Below are positions 16,991-25,396 of a stretch of DNA of 64,000 nucleotides, one piece after another. The position numbers and the translations under genes are program-made. This stretch comes from JACMLD01 sp038229695 (lineage in GTDB: Bacteria; Bacteroidota; Bacteroidia; Chitinophagales; Chitinophagaceae): positions 1-64,000 of the forward strand of contig JBBROE010000001.1 in NCBI GenBank assembly GCA_038229695.1, in the 5' to 3' direction. Each line of letters opens with the position of its first letter. Within the stretch, counting starts at the first letter, position 1. The notes below the pieces were generated by a model that was given only the letters and a program-made list of their open reading frames with translations, had not been told where the DNA came from and ran no database searches.

Positions 16991-18838
16991 ATGAGTGATG
17001 CTATAAAACACGAATGCGGCCTTGCCTTCATTCGTTTAAGGAAGCCGCTTCCCTACTACCAGCAGCAATATGGAACGGTACTTTACGGCGTAAACAAGCT
17101 CTACCTGCTGATGGAAAAGCAGCATAACCGGGGCCAGGACGGGGCGGGTATTGCTTCTGTGAAACTTAATGTTGAACCCGGTTACCCTTTTTTACACCGC
17201 ATCCGGAGCATTGCACCGCAGTCTATCGCTGATTTGTTCCGCCAGGTTTCCGAAGAAATTATCGACCTGGAAAAATACCAGCCCGATATCCGCAAACACC
17301 CGGGACTGCTAAAAGGGCATGTGCGATTCCTGGGTGAACTATTGCTTGGCCACCTCCGTTACGGCACCCAGGGGAAAAATAATGCAGACTTCTGTCATCC
17401 CTTCATTAAAAGAAATACCATTCCGGTACGAAACCTGGCCCTGGCCGGGAATTTTAATTTAGTGAACACAGAAGAATTGTTTTCACTGGTGAACATAGAC
17501 CCGGGAGAGTTTCAGAAACAAAGTGACCTCGCAGCAATGATGGAAGTTGTTCATCACTTTATGGTGAAGGAAGACGAACAGGATCCCGGCTCCCTCGATA
17601 TCGTTAATGTGCTTAAGAAAGCGGCAAGCCTGTTTGACGGCGGCTATCACATCGCCGGACTGATCGGTAACGGGGATGCTTTTGTCATGCGCGATGATTT
17701 TGGTATCCGCCCCTCGTATTATTATATCAGCGACGACGTTATCGTTGCAGCCTCCGAACGGGCGGCTATCCGGACAGCCTTCAATGTCGGCGAAAATGAA
17801 GTAAAAGAACTTATGCCTGGCCAGGCACTGATTGTCCGGGCCGGCGGTGAATACAGTATCGAGCAGATACTCCCCCCGAAGGAAAGAAGAGCCTGCAGCT
17901 TTGAACGTATTTATTTCTCGCGCGGTAACGATGAGAAAATCTACAAAGAAAGAACGGCCCTCGGTCACAATCTGAGCGATGCGGTGCTGAAGGCCATCGA
18001 CTACGATCTGAAGAATACTATTTTCTCCTTTATTCCCAATACCGCCGAAGTGGCTTTTTACGGCCTTCTCAAGGGCATGGAAGACTACCTCAACAAAGTG
18101 AAGGTTGAACGCATCCTGTCCTGGGGCAAAAACTATGATGACGAGAAACTTGCTGAGATGGTTAACCGCCGTATCCGCGTTGAAAAAATCGCCATCAAAG
18201 ACGTAAAAATGCGCACGTTCATCACCGAAGATGCCAGCCGGAATGAAATGGTTCAGCACGTATACGACATCACTTATGGTACCGTACGAAAGCACATCGA
18301 TACACTTGTTGTTATCGACGATTCTATCGTACGGGGTACAACGCTTAAAGAAAGCATCGTGCGGATGCTGGGCCGGCTGCAGCCAAAAAAGATCATCGTG
18401 GTCTCCTCCGCTCCCCAAATCCGATATCCCGACTGCTACGGCATCGACATGAGCAAACTCGGGGATTTTATCGCTTTCCGCGCCGCTATCGAATTGCTGA
18501 AAGACCACGATAAAGAGGATTTGCTGGACGAACTCTATCACCACTGCGTTGAACTGGCACGGTCAGGACAGTTGCACATGGAGAACGTGGTAAGGCAAAT
18601 CTACAAGCCCTTCACCACGGAAGAAATTTCCAATAAAATCGCCCAGCTTATTACGCCCGACGGACTCGACATACCGGTGCAGGTAATTTACCAGACTATT
18701 GAATCGCTGCATGCCGCCTGCCCTACCAATACGGGCGACTGGTATTTTACCGGTAATTATCCCACCCCGGGAGGTAACAGGGTCGTCAACAAGGCCTTCA
18801 TTAACTATGTGGAAAAACGAAACGTCCGCGGTTATTAG
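16991..18838 (+). CDS. Amidophosphoribosyltransferase-like class II glutamine amidotransferase
   Basis: A 615-residue PurF-family protein. The N-terminal Ntn-type glutaminase begins with an 8-residue presequence (MSDAIKHE) before the would-be catalytic Cys9 of 'CGLAFIRL'; 'EKQHNRGQDGAGI', 'LGHLRYGTQGKNN' and 'LAGNFNLVN' follow. The C-terminal phosphoribosyltransferase domain has 'CSFERIYFSRGND' and PRPP loop 'LVVIDDSIVRGTT' at about 440. It is about 120 residues longer than standard PurF, with an inserted segment before the glutaminase strand 'LLGHLRYG'. It could make phosphoribosylamine for purine synthesis or be the second, longer PurF paralogue known from Bacteroidota; the latter seems likelier. 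Confidence 0.85.
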   Translation: MSDAIKHECGLAFIRLRKPLPYYQQQYGTVLYGVNKLYLLMEKQHNRGQDGAGIASVKLNVEPGYPFLHRIRSIAPQSIADLFRQVSEEIIDLEKYQPDIRKHPGLLKGHVRFLGELLLGHLRYGTQGKNNADFCHPFIKRNTIPVRNLALAGNFNLVNTEELFSLVNIDPGEFQKQSDLAAMMEVVHHFMVKEDEQDPGSLDIVNVLKKAASLFDGGYHIAGLIGNGDAFVMRDDFGIRPSYYYISDDVIVAASERAAIRTAFNVGENEVKELMPGQALIVRAGGEYSIEQILPPKERRACSFERIYFSRGNDEKIYKERTALGHNLSDAVLKAIDYDLKNTIFSFIPNTAEVAFYGLLKGMEDYLNKVKVERILSWGKNYDDEKLAEMVNRRIRVEKIAIKDVKMRTFITEDASRNEMVQHVYDITYGTVRKHIDTLVVIDDSIVRGTTLKESIVRMLGRLQPKKIIVVSSAPQIRYPDCYGIDMSKLGDFIAFRAAIELLKDHDKEDLLDELYHHCVELARSGQLHMENVVRQIYKPFTTEEISNKIAQLITPDGLDIPVQVIYQTIESLHAACPTNTGDWYFTGNYPTPGGNRVVNKAFINYVEKRNVRGY

Positions 18839-18905
18839 CGCGCTGTTTTTATAGATGTAATGATAAATTAATGGCCCGCATTCCGGTACTGGGAAGCTTC
18901 TCCGT

Positions 18906-18913
18906 TACATTTG
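18906..18913 (+). promoter_or_regulatory. Possible -7 element upstream of sixA
   Basis: TACATTTG matches TAnnTTTG in the 166-base gap between the PurF-like gene and sixA, 92 bases before the ATG. No good TTG lies upstream, so support is weak. Confidence 0.3.
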
Positions 18914-19004
18914 CAAAAATTTTTTCAATATGCCGGGTCCTGTATAACCGGGATATCGGAGCTATGGTTTTTTTTAGGGACACCCAACCAAACCTCGTAC
19001 ATCG

Positions 19005-19502
19005 ATGAAAACCATTGTACTCATCCGGCATGCAAAAAGCAGCTGGGACAATGCCGCCGACGCTGATTTCGACAGACCGCTCAATGCCCGCGGTTTCGCC
19101 AATGGTGCTGACATGGCCACAAGGCTGTTGAAACGGTTGCCTGGTATAGACCATTTCATTTCCAGCCCGGCAAGACGGGCCACTGAAACAGCCACCTTAT
19201 TCACCGGGAAATCTCCCGCTGCATCAATACGCTACGAACGGCAACTTTACCTCGCACCTGCATCATCCCTGGTAGCCAGTATCAGTACGCTCCCCGACCA
19301 GTTTTCCATGGTCGCTATCATTGCCCACAATCCGGGTATCACGGATTTGGCCAATCAGCTTACCCAGGAGATCCAGACCGATAATATCCCCACCTGCGGG
19401 ATCTTTGCCGTACAGGGCGATGTCAACCATTGGAAAGCATTTGAACGTGCAGCTAAACATTTCCTTTTCTTTGATTATCCCAAGGCACCCTCCTCCAGTT
19501 GA
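19005..19502 (+). CDS. sixA: SixA-like phosphohistidine phosphatase
   Basis: A 165-residue histidine-phosphatase-superfamily protein. The catalytic motif is 'LIRHAKSSWDN' (RHx variant typical of SixA), then 'LNARGFANG', and a second conserved His in 'IAHNPGITDL'. SixA enzymes remove phosphate from phosphohistidine on HPt or phosphotransferase proteins. It is convergent with the glycosyltransferase, 16 bases apart. Confidence 0.85.
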   Translation: MKTIVLIRHAKSSWDNAADADFDRPLNARGFANGADMATRLLKRLPGIDHFISSPARRATETATLFTGKSPAASIRYERQLYLAPASSLVASISTLPDQFSMVAIIAHNPGITDLANQLTQEIQTDNIPTCGIFAVQGDVNHWKAFERAAKHFLFFDYPKAPSSS

Positions 19503-19518
19503 GGCTATCCAGGCACAT

Positions 19519-20610
19519 TTACTTTGTCAATGCCGGGGCCGGCTGTCGGGACCGCACATACGCAAAAAGTTCCAGGCAGGCTGCAGTCAGCGAATTCACC
19601 TCTCCTGCAGGGAGCAGGGAAAGATTGGCTGAGCACGCTTTAACATACAAATGCGGCAGCGAAAAATTGCCCTGGCTGGCGTACAGGACAAGGTTTCTGC
19701 CGCCAAGATAATCTGCGAGGTAGCGCTGCTCCTCCTGGCCTGGGACCGGGATCAGAATACATTTTTTGTGGAGTGGAAGCAAATCCATGATACTGCTGTA
19801 TCCCGATCGGCATAAAATTACTGCAGCGGAGCGCGCAAGAACGGCCAGTTCCCCGGCATCCTTAAAATTAAAAATTTGCAAGGTGGGGCTGCCGGGTAAC
19901 ACATCGCTGACAGCCGGTAGTCCTCTTACCAGAATGGTGGGAATGGCTGATCCTGCCAGTTGCGCGATTACTTTTTTTTCCAGGATAGTACGCTGAGGCT
20001 CTGTACCGGACAGCAGCACCAGCAGGCCTTCGCCGGGAGCATCTGTTACTCCGAAACGCGATAACCAGCCTATATAACGGACTGCAACGCGGGGCAGTTT
20101 CTGCGGGTGCGATAATTCCCCAGCCAGGTTTTCAGACCCTGCTGCATCGGGTACCCAGCAAAAAGTAAACCGCCTGATAAAGGCGTAATTCAGGCGTTGT
20201 AAAAAACCATCGGAAAGCTTTCCCAGGGAAGTTTTGATGAGCAGCTGGTGGCTGATGAAAACGGTGGGTATGGATTTGCAGAACAGCCCATAACGGTTAT
20301 CAGAAATGACGGCAGAAATATCCTTGGTGCGGATAATATCGCGAAGCCACCTGTTTTCGCGATTGATTGCCATCAATATTTTCGGAATCTGAAAAAAAAT
20401 TTTAGCGATAGTAGCGCCTGCTGTACTCCCATACCGTACCCGATAACCGGGAACCGGAAAAATTTCCATTGCGGGAAACGCAGTCGCTATGAGTATTTTC
20501 TGATCCCCCTCAGCTGCTGCAACAACTTTAAAACCAACATTTAATAGTATTTTAATAATAGGGATGCACCGCGCGGCATGTCCTAAGCCCCAATCCAGGG
20601 GGACCACCAT
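19519..20610 (-). CDS. Glycosyltransferase, GT28/MurG-like fold
   Basis: A 363-residue GT-B-type protein. The N-terminal domain has the family-typical glycine-rich start 'DWGLGHAARCIPI'; the C-terminal nucleotide-sugar domain has 'LLVLLSGTEPQRTILE', 'CRSGYSSIMDLL' and 'IPVPGQEEQRYLADYL'. This resembles the MurG-like glycosyltransferases common in Bacteroidota; the acceptor is unknown. I start at ATG 20610, because the longer version adds 25 Ile/Asn-rich residues translated from the AT-rich intergenic region. Confidence 0.8.
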   Translation of the reverse strand: MVVPLDWGLGHAARCIPIIKILLNVGFKVVAAAEGDQKILIATAFPAMEIFPVPGYRVRYGSTAGATIAKIFFQIPKILMAINRENRWLRDIIRTKDISAVISDNRYGLFCKSIPTVFISHQLLIKTSLGKLSDGFLQRLNYAFIRRFTFCWVPDAAGSENLAGELSHPQKLPRVAVRYIGWLSRFGVTDAPGEGLLVLLSGTEPQRTILEKKVIAQLAGSAIPTILVRGLPAVSDVLPGSPTLQIFNFKDAGELAVLARSAAVILCRSGYSSIMDLLPLHKKCILIPVPGQEEQRYLADYLGGRNLVLYASQGNFSLPHLYVKACSANLSLLPAGEVNSLTAACLELFAYVRSRQPAPALTK

Positions 20611-20711
20611 TACTGTATAGTTTTTATTATCGATAATGTTAATATTTATGATTAGAGGTGGGGAGAAATACTTTTTTTGTACCAAAATAGTTTAATTTAG
20701 AAGACCAAACC

Positions 20712-20846
20712 ATGAAAAACATCAACTTTAAGTTATCATTTTTGTTACTATTGGTAGTGATAATGGCGGCTGGTTGCAATAGCGAGAAGCGCGTTTCCGG
20801 TAAAGGATGTGGTTGTGGAATACACAAGGGTTTCGTTGGATATTAA
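20712..20846 (+). CDS. 44-residue putative lipoprotein, Cys/Gly-rich
   Basis: ATG 20712 opens a 45-codon frame. A basic-polar N-terminus (MKNINFKLS) and a hydrophobic core lead to a plausible lipobox 'MAAGC' with Cys22. The mature peptide is only 23 residues and contains 'GKGCGCGIHKGFVGY'. The three cysteines within the mature part and the tiny size suggest a lipid-anchored peptide, possibly metal-binding or redox-active; that is inference. It is divergent from the glycosyltransferase and 12 bases upstream of the next small gene, with a shared terminator at 21141. Confidence 0.6.
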   Translation: MKNINFKLSFLLLLVVIMAAGCNSEKRVSGKGCGCGIHKGFVGY

Positions 20847-20858
20847 ATCTAATAAGAC

Positions 20859-21107
20859 ATGAAGGCTACTAACAGGGATTTGCTTGTCCTGGTGAAAGAC
20901 GAATCAATGAACCAGCAACAGATTGAAATGGAACTGGAGAAACTTAATTCTATTTTGTTCCAACTGGAGACGGTGGAAAGTTTTTGTACCGCGCACGAGG
21001 TGTTTGATATTGCCAAACACAAGATTGTGACGAACCGGAAAAAAATTGTACAGGTTATTCACCAGCCGGAGCTCAAGCCCTTCCAGTTCGTCTGTAACAA
21101 GAATTAA
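20859..21107 (+). CDS. Hypothetical 82-residue helical protein
   Basis: I do not recognise this protein. It is soluble and mostly helical, with a Gln/Glu/Leu-rich heptad-like middle (about residues 17-45) and a basic, beta-prone end ('KIVQVIHQPELKPFQFV'). A second possible start is the Met at residue 17. It lies 12 bases downstream of the small lipoprotein and is closed by a strong terminator, so the two look like a small two-gene unit. The length, intact frame and terminator support a real gene. Confidence 0.6.
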   Translation: MKATNRDLLVLVKDESMNQQQIEMELEKLNSILFQLETVESFCTAHEVFDIAKHKIVTNRKKIVQVIHQPELKPFQFVCNKN

Positions 21108-21140
21108 TCGTCAGCGTTACAATAGCTGCAAAAATTATAT

Positions 21141-21164
21141 ACCCCCGTGCCCCGGGGGTTTTTT
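21141..21164 (+). terminator. Intrinsic terminator of the two small genes
   Basis: ACCCCCG-TGCCC-CGGGGGT (21141-21159), a perfect 7-bp stem with a 5-base loop followed by six T. It ends exactly at the stop of the convergent aminotransferase. Confidence 0.85.
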
Positions 21165-22425
21165 AATGCAGTTTACCCAGCGCGGCGCTCAGCTGATCGA
21201 GCATCTGGTTGATGGCAGCTTCTTTGCAGGTGCCTACGCTTAGCCGGTACCAGGGCGAATGCTCATCGGCACCAAAAGCAAAAAAAGGCACCACCGCAAG
21301 CCTCGCTTCATCCAGTAAGTAGGCCGTCACTGCAGCCTGGGTATCCAGTACTTTCCCATCCGCCGATGTTTTGCCCACCAGGTTAAAACACACCGTTAGG
21401 TAAATGGCTCCCTGCGGCGCAATTGCATCCACGGAAAATCCTGCCTGTTTTAATTTTTGTATGCCTGCATAAATCCGGGTCAGCCGCAATTCCAGCGCCG
21501 CTTTAAAAACCGCCAGGTAATCATTGATGGCGGCCGTTTGCGGAAGAAATTTTGCCACCGCTTTCTGTTCGGCCATCGGTGCCCAGGAACCCAGGTGGGT
21601 CATGAAGGCTTTCATCTTATCAATTACCGCTGCCGGTCCGAAAGACCAGCCTACCCGCACACCGGTGGCAGCAAAGGCCTTACTGATGGCATCAATGAAA
21701 ATGGTATAGGGACGCATCCCCGGGTGTAAAGAAACCGGGTTATGGTGCACCGTGTCGCCATACGTCAGCAGTGCATACATCTGGTCGAACATTACATATA
21801 ATTTCTTACCACCGACCCGCTTTTCATTTTCCTCCACCACCAATGCACATATCGCCGATAGCTCCTCAGGGCTGAACGCAGTCCCTGTCGGGTTCTGTGG
21901 TGAACACAGCGCCAGCAATGTTGCTCCCGGTAGATGCGGCGCCAGCTGTGCGGCCGTCGGCATGAAATTATGCGCTGCGTCTGCTTCCACCACCACGTGA
22001 CGGGCGCCCACAAAATTGGCATAGTGGTTATTGTTCCAGGAAGGGACGGCATAAATCACTTTGTCACCTTCGTCGCACACCGCCCTGAATAATGCGTATA
22101 TCAACGGCCTGCCGCCACCTGCCACGAGTATTTCATTGAGCTGGTAGCTGAGTTGCTGGCGGCTTTCCAGGAAATCCCGGATAGCCTCGCGTAAATCCAG
22201 GTTTCCTTCTGCTGCCGGGTAGTTGGTAAAATGATTGCGGTAAGCTGTAACAATTTCGTCTTCCAGTCCTTTCGGGATCGGAAATATGGCCGGGTCAAAA
22301 TCACCTACGGTAAAATTGTAAATTGCTTCGCCCTGCCTGATTCTCTCCCTGATTTCGCCCCCCAGCTTTACGATTTCCGATCCGACCAGAGACGCTGAAA
22401 GCGATGATAATGTAAGATTGTCCAT
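21163..22425 (-). CDS. Pyridoxal-phosphate-dependent aminotransferase, class I/II
   Basis: A 420-residue fold-type I aminotransferase: 'GDFDPAIFPIP', 'YPAAEGNLDLREAI', the cofactor-ring region 'CSPQNPTGTAFSPEEL', the Schiff-base Lys in 'DAISKAFAATGVRVGWS' at about residue 248, and 'YRLSVGTCK' near the end with the carboxylate-binding Arg. Such enzymes act on aspartate, aromatic amino acids or related substrates; the exact substrate cannot be read. ATG 22425 is chosen; the 14 extra upstream residues look like leader sequence. Confidence 0.88.
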   Translation of the reverse strand: MDNLTLSSLSASLVGSEIVKLGGEIRERIRQGEAIYNFTVGDFDPAIFPIPKGLEDEIVTAYRNHFTNYPAAEGNLDLREAIRDFLESRQQLSYQLNEILVAGGGRPLIYALFRAVCDEGDKVIYAVPSWNNNHYANFVGARHVVVEADAAHNFMPTAAQLAPHLPGATLLALCSPQNPTGTAFSPEELSAICALVVEENEKRVGGKKLYVMFDQMYALLTYGDTVHHNPVSLHPGMRPYTIFIDAISKAFAATGVRVGWSFGPAAVIDKMKAFMTHLGSWAPMAEQKAVAKFLPQTAAINDYLAVFKAALELRLTRIYAGIQKLKQAGFSVDAIAPQGAIYLTVCFNLVGKTSADGKVLDTQAAVTAYLLDEARLAVVPFFAFGADEHSPWYRLSVGTCKEAAINQMLDQLSAALGKLH

Positions 22426-22528
22426 ACTACTGGTTAAGACCGCAAAAGTACCGGAAACTATCGGCATGCACCCAAGCCAACGGAGATAGGCAGATGGCCT
22501 CCGGGGTCGACTGTCTTGCCGCTAGTTT

Positions 22529-23011
22529 TTATTCTTCGGCGGTATCGGTTTCGTTGAAGCGCTGCGCTGCTTCTTTTGCTTTTTCAAAGTCCAGCACCAC
22601 CCCGTTGATGCAGTACCGCAGGCCGGTGGGTTTTGGACCATCCTCAAAAACATGTCCAAGGTGCGACTTACACCTTCCGCATTCCACTTCAGTGCGCTTC
22701 ATACCAAAGGCATTATCCGGCGTGTAAATCACGCTGCCCTTAGTTACGGGTTCATAGAAACTCGGCCATCCGCAACCGCTTTCAAATTTAGTATCACTTC
22801 TAAACAGGGGATTACCACAGACAGCACAGTAATAAGTACCAATTTCCTTTGATGTTTCAAATGCGCTTGTCCATGGCCGTTCCGTGCCTTTTTTACGGGC
22901 GACCTGGTACACATCCGCAGGCAGAATATTTTTCCATTCCTCTTCAGTCATGTTTACCGGGCTGGTATCCGTCCGGGAGAAAACCGGGTTCTTTTTTGGT
23001 TGCTTTTCCAT
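22529..23011 (-). CDS. msrB: Peptide-methionine (R)-S-oxide reductase MsrB
   Basis: A 160-residue MsrB that reduces methionine-R-sulfoxide in proteins. Both zinc-binding CxxC pairs are present ('YYCAVCGNPLF' and 'VECGRCKSHLGHVF'), with 'SGCGWPSF' and the catalytic selenol/thiol position in 'GLRYCINGVVLDF'. It has no signal peptide, so it is cytoplasmic. It is a stand-alone gene, not fused to MsrA. Confidence 0.95.
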   Translation of the reverse strand: MEKQPKKNPVFSRTDTSPVNMTEEEWKNILPADVYQVARKKGTERPWTSAFETSKEIGTYYCAVCGNPLFRSDTKFESGCGWPSFYEPVTKGSVIYTPDNAFGMKRTEVECGRCKSHLGHVFEDGPKPTGLRYCINGVVLDFEKAKEAAQRFNETDTAEE

Positions 23012-23182
23012 CTGATTTTTTTAAAATGATAGGCAATAACCGACTTACCGGCCTTTTTACTAACAATCGCAGGAATGAATAGTTGGCGGCTTCGCGGGCA
23101 CAGCACGCTGTGGCAGGCTACCAACTGGAAAACAACCAAATTCTGCTCCAAAATTCTTACCCTGAGTTTACGGCTGTTCCTT

Positions 23183-23190
23183 TATATTTG
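23183..23190 (+). promoter_or_regulatory. -7 element of adk
   Basis: TATATTTG, matching TAnnTTTG, 30 bases before the adk ATG; no clear -33 TTG. Confidence 0.45.
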
Positions 23191-23219
23191 TCGTTCTCCA
23201 AATTCGTTATGCAAGAAAT

Positions 23220-23795
23220 ATGTTCAATCTAATACTATTCGGCCCGCCGGGCAGCGGAAAAGGAACCCAGTCGGAAAAGCTGATGGCAAGGTTTGGGTTG
23301 AAACATCTTTCTACCGGAGATTTACTCAGAAGCGAAATCAAGGCCAGCACCGCACTGGGGCAGGAAGCAAAAAAGCTCATGGATTTGGGGCAGTTCGTCC
23401 CTGATGAAGTGGTTATCGGCATGATAAGCTCTGCACTGGCAACCAATCCTGATGGGGAAGGCTTTCTTTTCGACGGGTTCCCCCGCACCAGGGCACAGTC
23501 CGAAGCCCTGGACGCCCTGTTAGCCACTTATAGCGCGTCCATCAATGTGCTGATTGCCCTGAAGGTAAGCGAAGATGAACTGGTCAGACGCCTGCTCAAC
23601 AGGGGGCTTACCAGCGGCCGGAGCGACGATAGCAAAGAAGATGTCATCAGGGCCCGCTTAGCAGAATATAATAGCAAGACAGCCGTCGTGGAAGAATATT
23701 ACAGCCATTCCGGCAAAGTAATCGCCATACAAGGGGAAGGCACTGAACAGGAAGTATTTACCCTGCTCAGTAATGCGATCCTGGCCAATAAGTAA
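23220..23795 (+). CDS. adk: Adenylate kinase
   Basis: A 191-residue short-type adenylate kinase interconverting ATP + AMP and 2 ADP. The P-loop is 'LFGPPGSGKGTQ' (residues 6-17), with the AMP-binding 'HLSTGDLLRSEI', 'GFLFDGFPRTRAQ', a short lid ('RGLTSGRSDD') without the zinc-finger insert, and 'DVIRARLAEYN'. It is an essential monocistronic housekeeping gene with its own promoter. Confidence 0.96.
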   Translation: MFNLILFGPPGSGKGTQSEKLMARFGLKHLSTGDLLRSEIKASTALGQEAKKLMDLGQFVPDEVVIGMISSALATNPDGEGFLFDGFPRTRAQSEALDALLATYSASINVLIALKVSEDELVRRLLNRGLTSGRSDDSKEDVIRARLAEYNSKTAVVEEYYSHSGKVIAIQGEGTEQEVFTLLSNAILANK

Positions 23796-23854
23796 GCCCG
23801 GCACGTCTGTCCATTCAATTTGCCCTCCCTTACAATTTTGGCTGCCCGATTTTT

Positions 23855-23885
23855 TTGAGTGGCAGTAGGCCTTTCCCTACATTTG
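23855..23885 (+). promoter_or_regulatory. Promoter of the enoyl-CoA hydratase/glycosylase unit
   Basis: TTG 23855-23857, 20-base spacer, TACATTTG 23878-23885, a full match to TTG-N-TAnnTTTG. It lies 40 bases before ATG 23926. Confidence 0.65.
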
Positions 23886-23925
23886 GATCAGCATTATTGC
23901 TTCCCGATCCTTAACGCATACCAGT

Positions 23926-24687
23926 ATGGCCGATCCTTACATTCAAGCCCACTCCAACCAGGCCGGTATTGCCACCATTGAATTCTTTCATCCCCAGAGC
24001 AATGCCCTTACCATCAAAATGCTTCACCAGCTGGCGCATGAAATTCACCACGCAGGCAGTACCGGCACGCAGGTTATCGTGTTGCGTTCAGGAGGCGAAA
24101 AGTCATTTTGTGCCGGGGCTTCGTTCGACGAGCTGGCAGCAGTAAGCAATCCGGGAGAAGGGGAGGCATTTTTTAGCGGCTTTGCGCATGTGCTCAATGC
24201 TATGCGCACCTGCGGTAAACTGATTATCGCCCGGGTCCACGGCAAATGTACCGGCGGGGGCGTTGGCCTTGCTGCTGCCGCCGATTATGCCATCGCCAAC
24301 ACCACCGCAGAAATCAGGCTGAGCGAACTTTCCATTGGTCTCGGGCCATTTGTGGTAGGCCCCGCCATCGAACGGAAAATCGGCACCGGCCCTTTTGGTC
24401 ACCTCGCTATCGACGCAGCAATGTGGCGCAGTGCCGACTGGGCCAAACGGAAAGGACTGTATGCGGAAGTTCACGACAACAACGCAAACATGGACGAATC
24501 GATCGATCGCCTGGCGGGCACCATCGCCCATTCAAGCCCCGACGCACTCTTCGCCTTAAAAAAAATGCTCTGGGCAGGTACCGAAAACTGGGGATCCCTT
24601 CTCGAAGAACGGGCCGCCATCAGCGGGAGGCTTGCTGCCGGCGATGCCACCAGGGCCGCCATCGCCCGGTTTAAAAGCAAACACTGA
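23926..24687 (+). CDS. Enoyl-CoA hydratase/isomerase family protein
   Basis: A 253-residue crotonase-fold protein. The CoA/oxyanion motif is 'KSFCAGASFDEL', the second oxyanion loop is 'KCTGGGVGLAAAADYAIA', and 'EIRLSELSIGLGP' supplies a candidate catalytic Glu. It most resembles methylglutaconyl-CoA or short-chain enoyl-CoA hydratases of amino-acid or fatty-acid breakdown. It shares a unit with the DNA glycosylase 15 bases downstream; the functional link is unclear. Confidence 0.85.
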   Translation: MADPYIQAHSNQAGIATIEFFHPQSNALTIKMLHQLAHEIHHAGSTGTQVIVLRSGGEKSFCAGASFDELAAVSNPGEGEAFFSGFAHVLNAMRTCGKLIIARVHGKCTGGGVGLAAAADYAIANTTAEIRLSELSIGLGPFVVGPAIERKIGTGPFGHLAIDAAMWRSADWAKRKGLYAEVHDNNANMDESIDRLAGTIAHSSPDALFALKKMLWAGTENWGSLLEERAAISGRLAAGDATRAAIARFKSKH

Positions 24688-24702
24688 CGCCTACTTACCT
24701 GC

Positions 24703-25335
24703 ATGAACGTAGTGACTGATGCTGAATTCTATATTGCCTGTGACTACCTGACTAAAAAAGATCCTGCCCTGGCAACTTCGTTTGCCCGTTACCGGTATCC
24801 GCCAAGATGGAACCGCCCCTGCAGCTTTACCACACTGCTGAGAATTATCCTGGAACAGCAGGTGTCCCTCGCATCGGCAAAGGCTGCCTATGATAAAGTA
24901 CTTGCGCACACCGGAACACTAACCGCCACAGCCCTGCTGTTACTTACCGATGAGGAACTGAAAGCCTGTTACTTCAGCCGGCAGAAAATAAAGTCGACCC
25001 GCGCCCTGGCCCTAGCCGTTACATCCGGCGAACTTTCGTTCGCCAGCCTGCCTGCCCTGCCTGATGATGAGGTCCGCATGAGGCTAAAAAAAATTCATGG
25101 AATTGGAGACTGGTCGGCCGATGTATTCCTGCTGTTCGCGCTGCAGCGCGGAGATGTATTTCCTGCCGGAGATATCGCGCTCCGTCGTTCCGTTGCTGAA
25201 GTGTATGGTCTGCCTGCGCTGCCACCGGTGCCGGAAGTACTGGTCCTGGCCGAATCATGGCGTCCCTTCCGCTCTGCCGCCGCCATGCTGCTGTGGCATT
25301 TTTACCTGGGCAGCAGGAATCGCCAGGTAGTATAG
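24703..25335 (+). CDS. AlkA-type DNA-3-methyladenine glycosylase (HhH-GPD)
   Basis: A 210-residue HhH-GPD base-excision repair enzyme. It contains 'IILEQQVSLASAKAAYDKV', the helix-hairpin-helix 'LKKIHGIGDWSADVFLLFAL' (about 128-147), and the catalytic Asp157 in 'FPAGDIALRRSV'. There is no iron-sulfur Cys cluster, so it belongs to the AlkA/Mag branch, removing alkylated purines. It lacks the N-terminal AlkA domain and the Ada fusion. A second member of the same family is at 42156. Confidence 0.9.
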   Translation: MNVVTDAEFYIACDYLTKKDPALATSFARYRYPPRWNRPCSFTTLLRIILEQQVSLASAKAAYDKVLAHTGTLTATALLLLTDEELKACYFSRQKIKSTRALALAVTSGELSFASLPALPDDEVRMRLKKIHGIGDWSADVFLLFALQRGDVFPAGDIALRRSVAEVYGLPALPPVPEVLVLAESWRPFRSAAAMLLWHFYLGSRNRQVV

Positions 25336-25396
25336 AAACCTCGCAACAGGCACGATGACAAAAGCATCGGCCGAAGGCCAAAAAAAAGGAAGTGAC

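Noticed and set aside
25368..25386. GGCC-GAA-GGCC hairpin next to an A-run as terminator for the glycosylase gene
   Set aside because: On the plus strand the hairpin is followed by A, not T, and on the minus strand the T-run precedes the stem, so it is not an intrinsic terminator in either direction.
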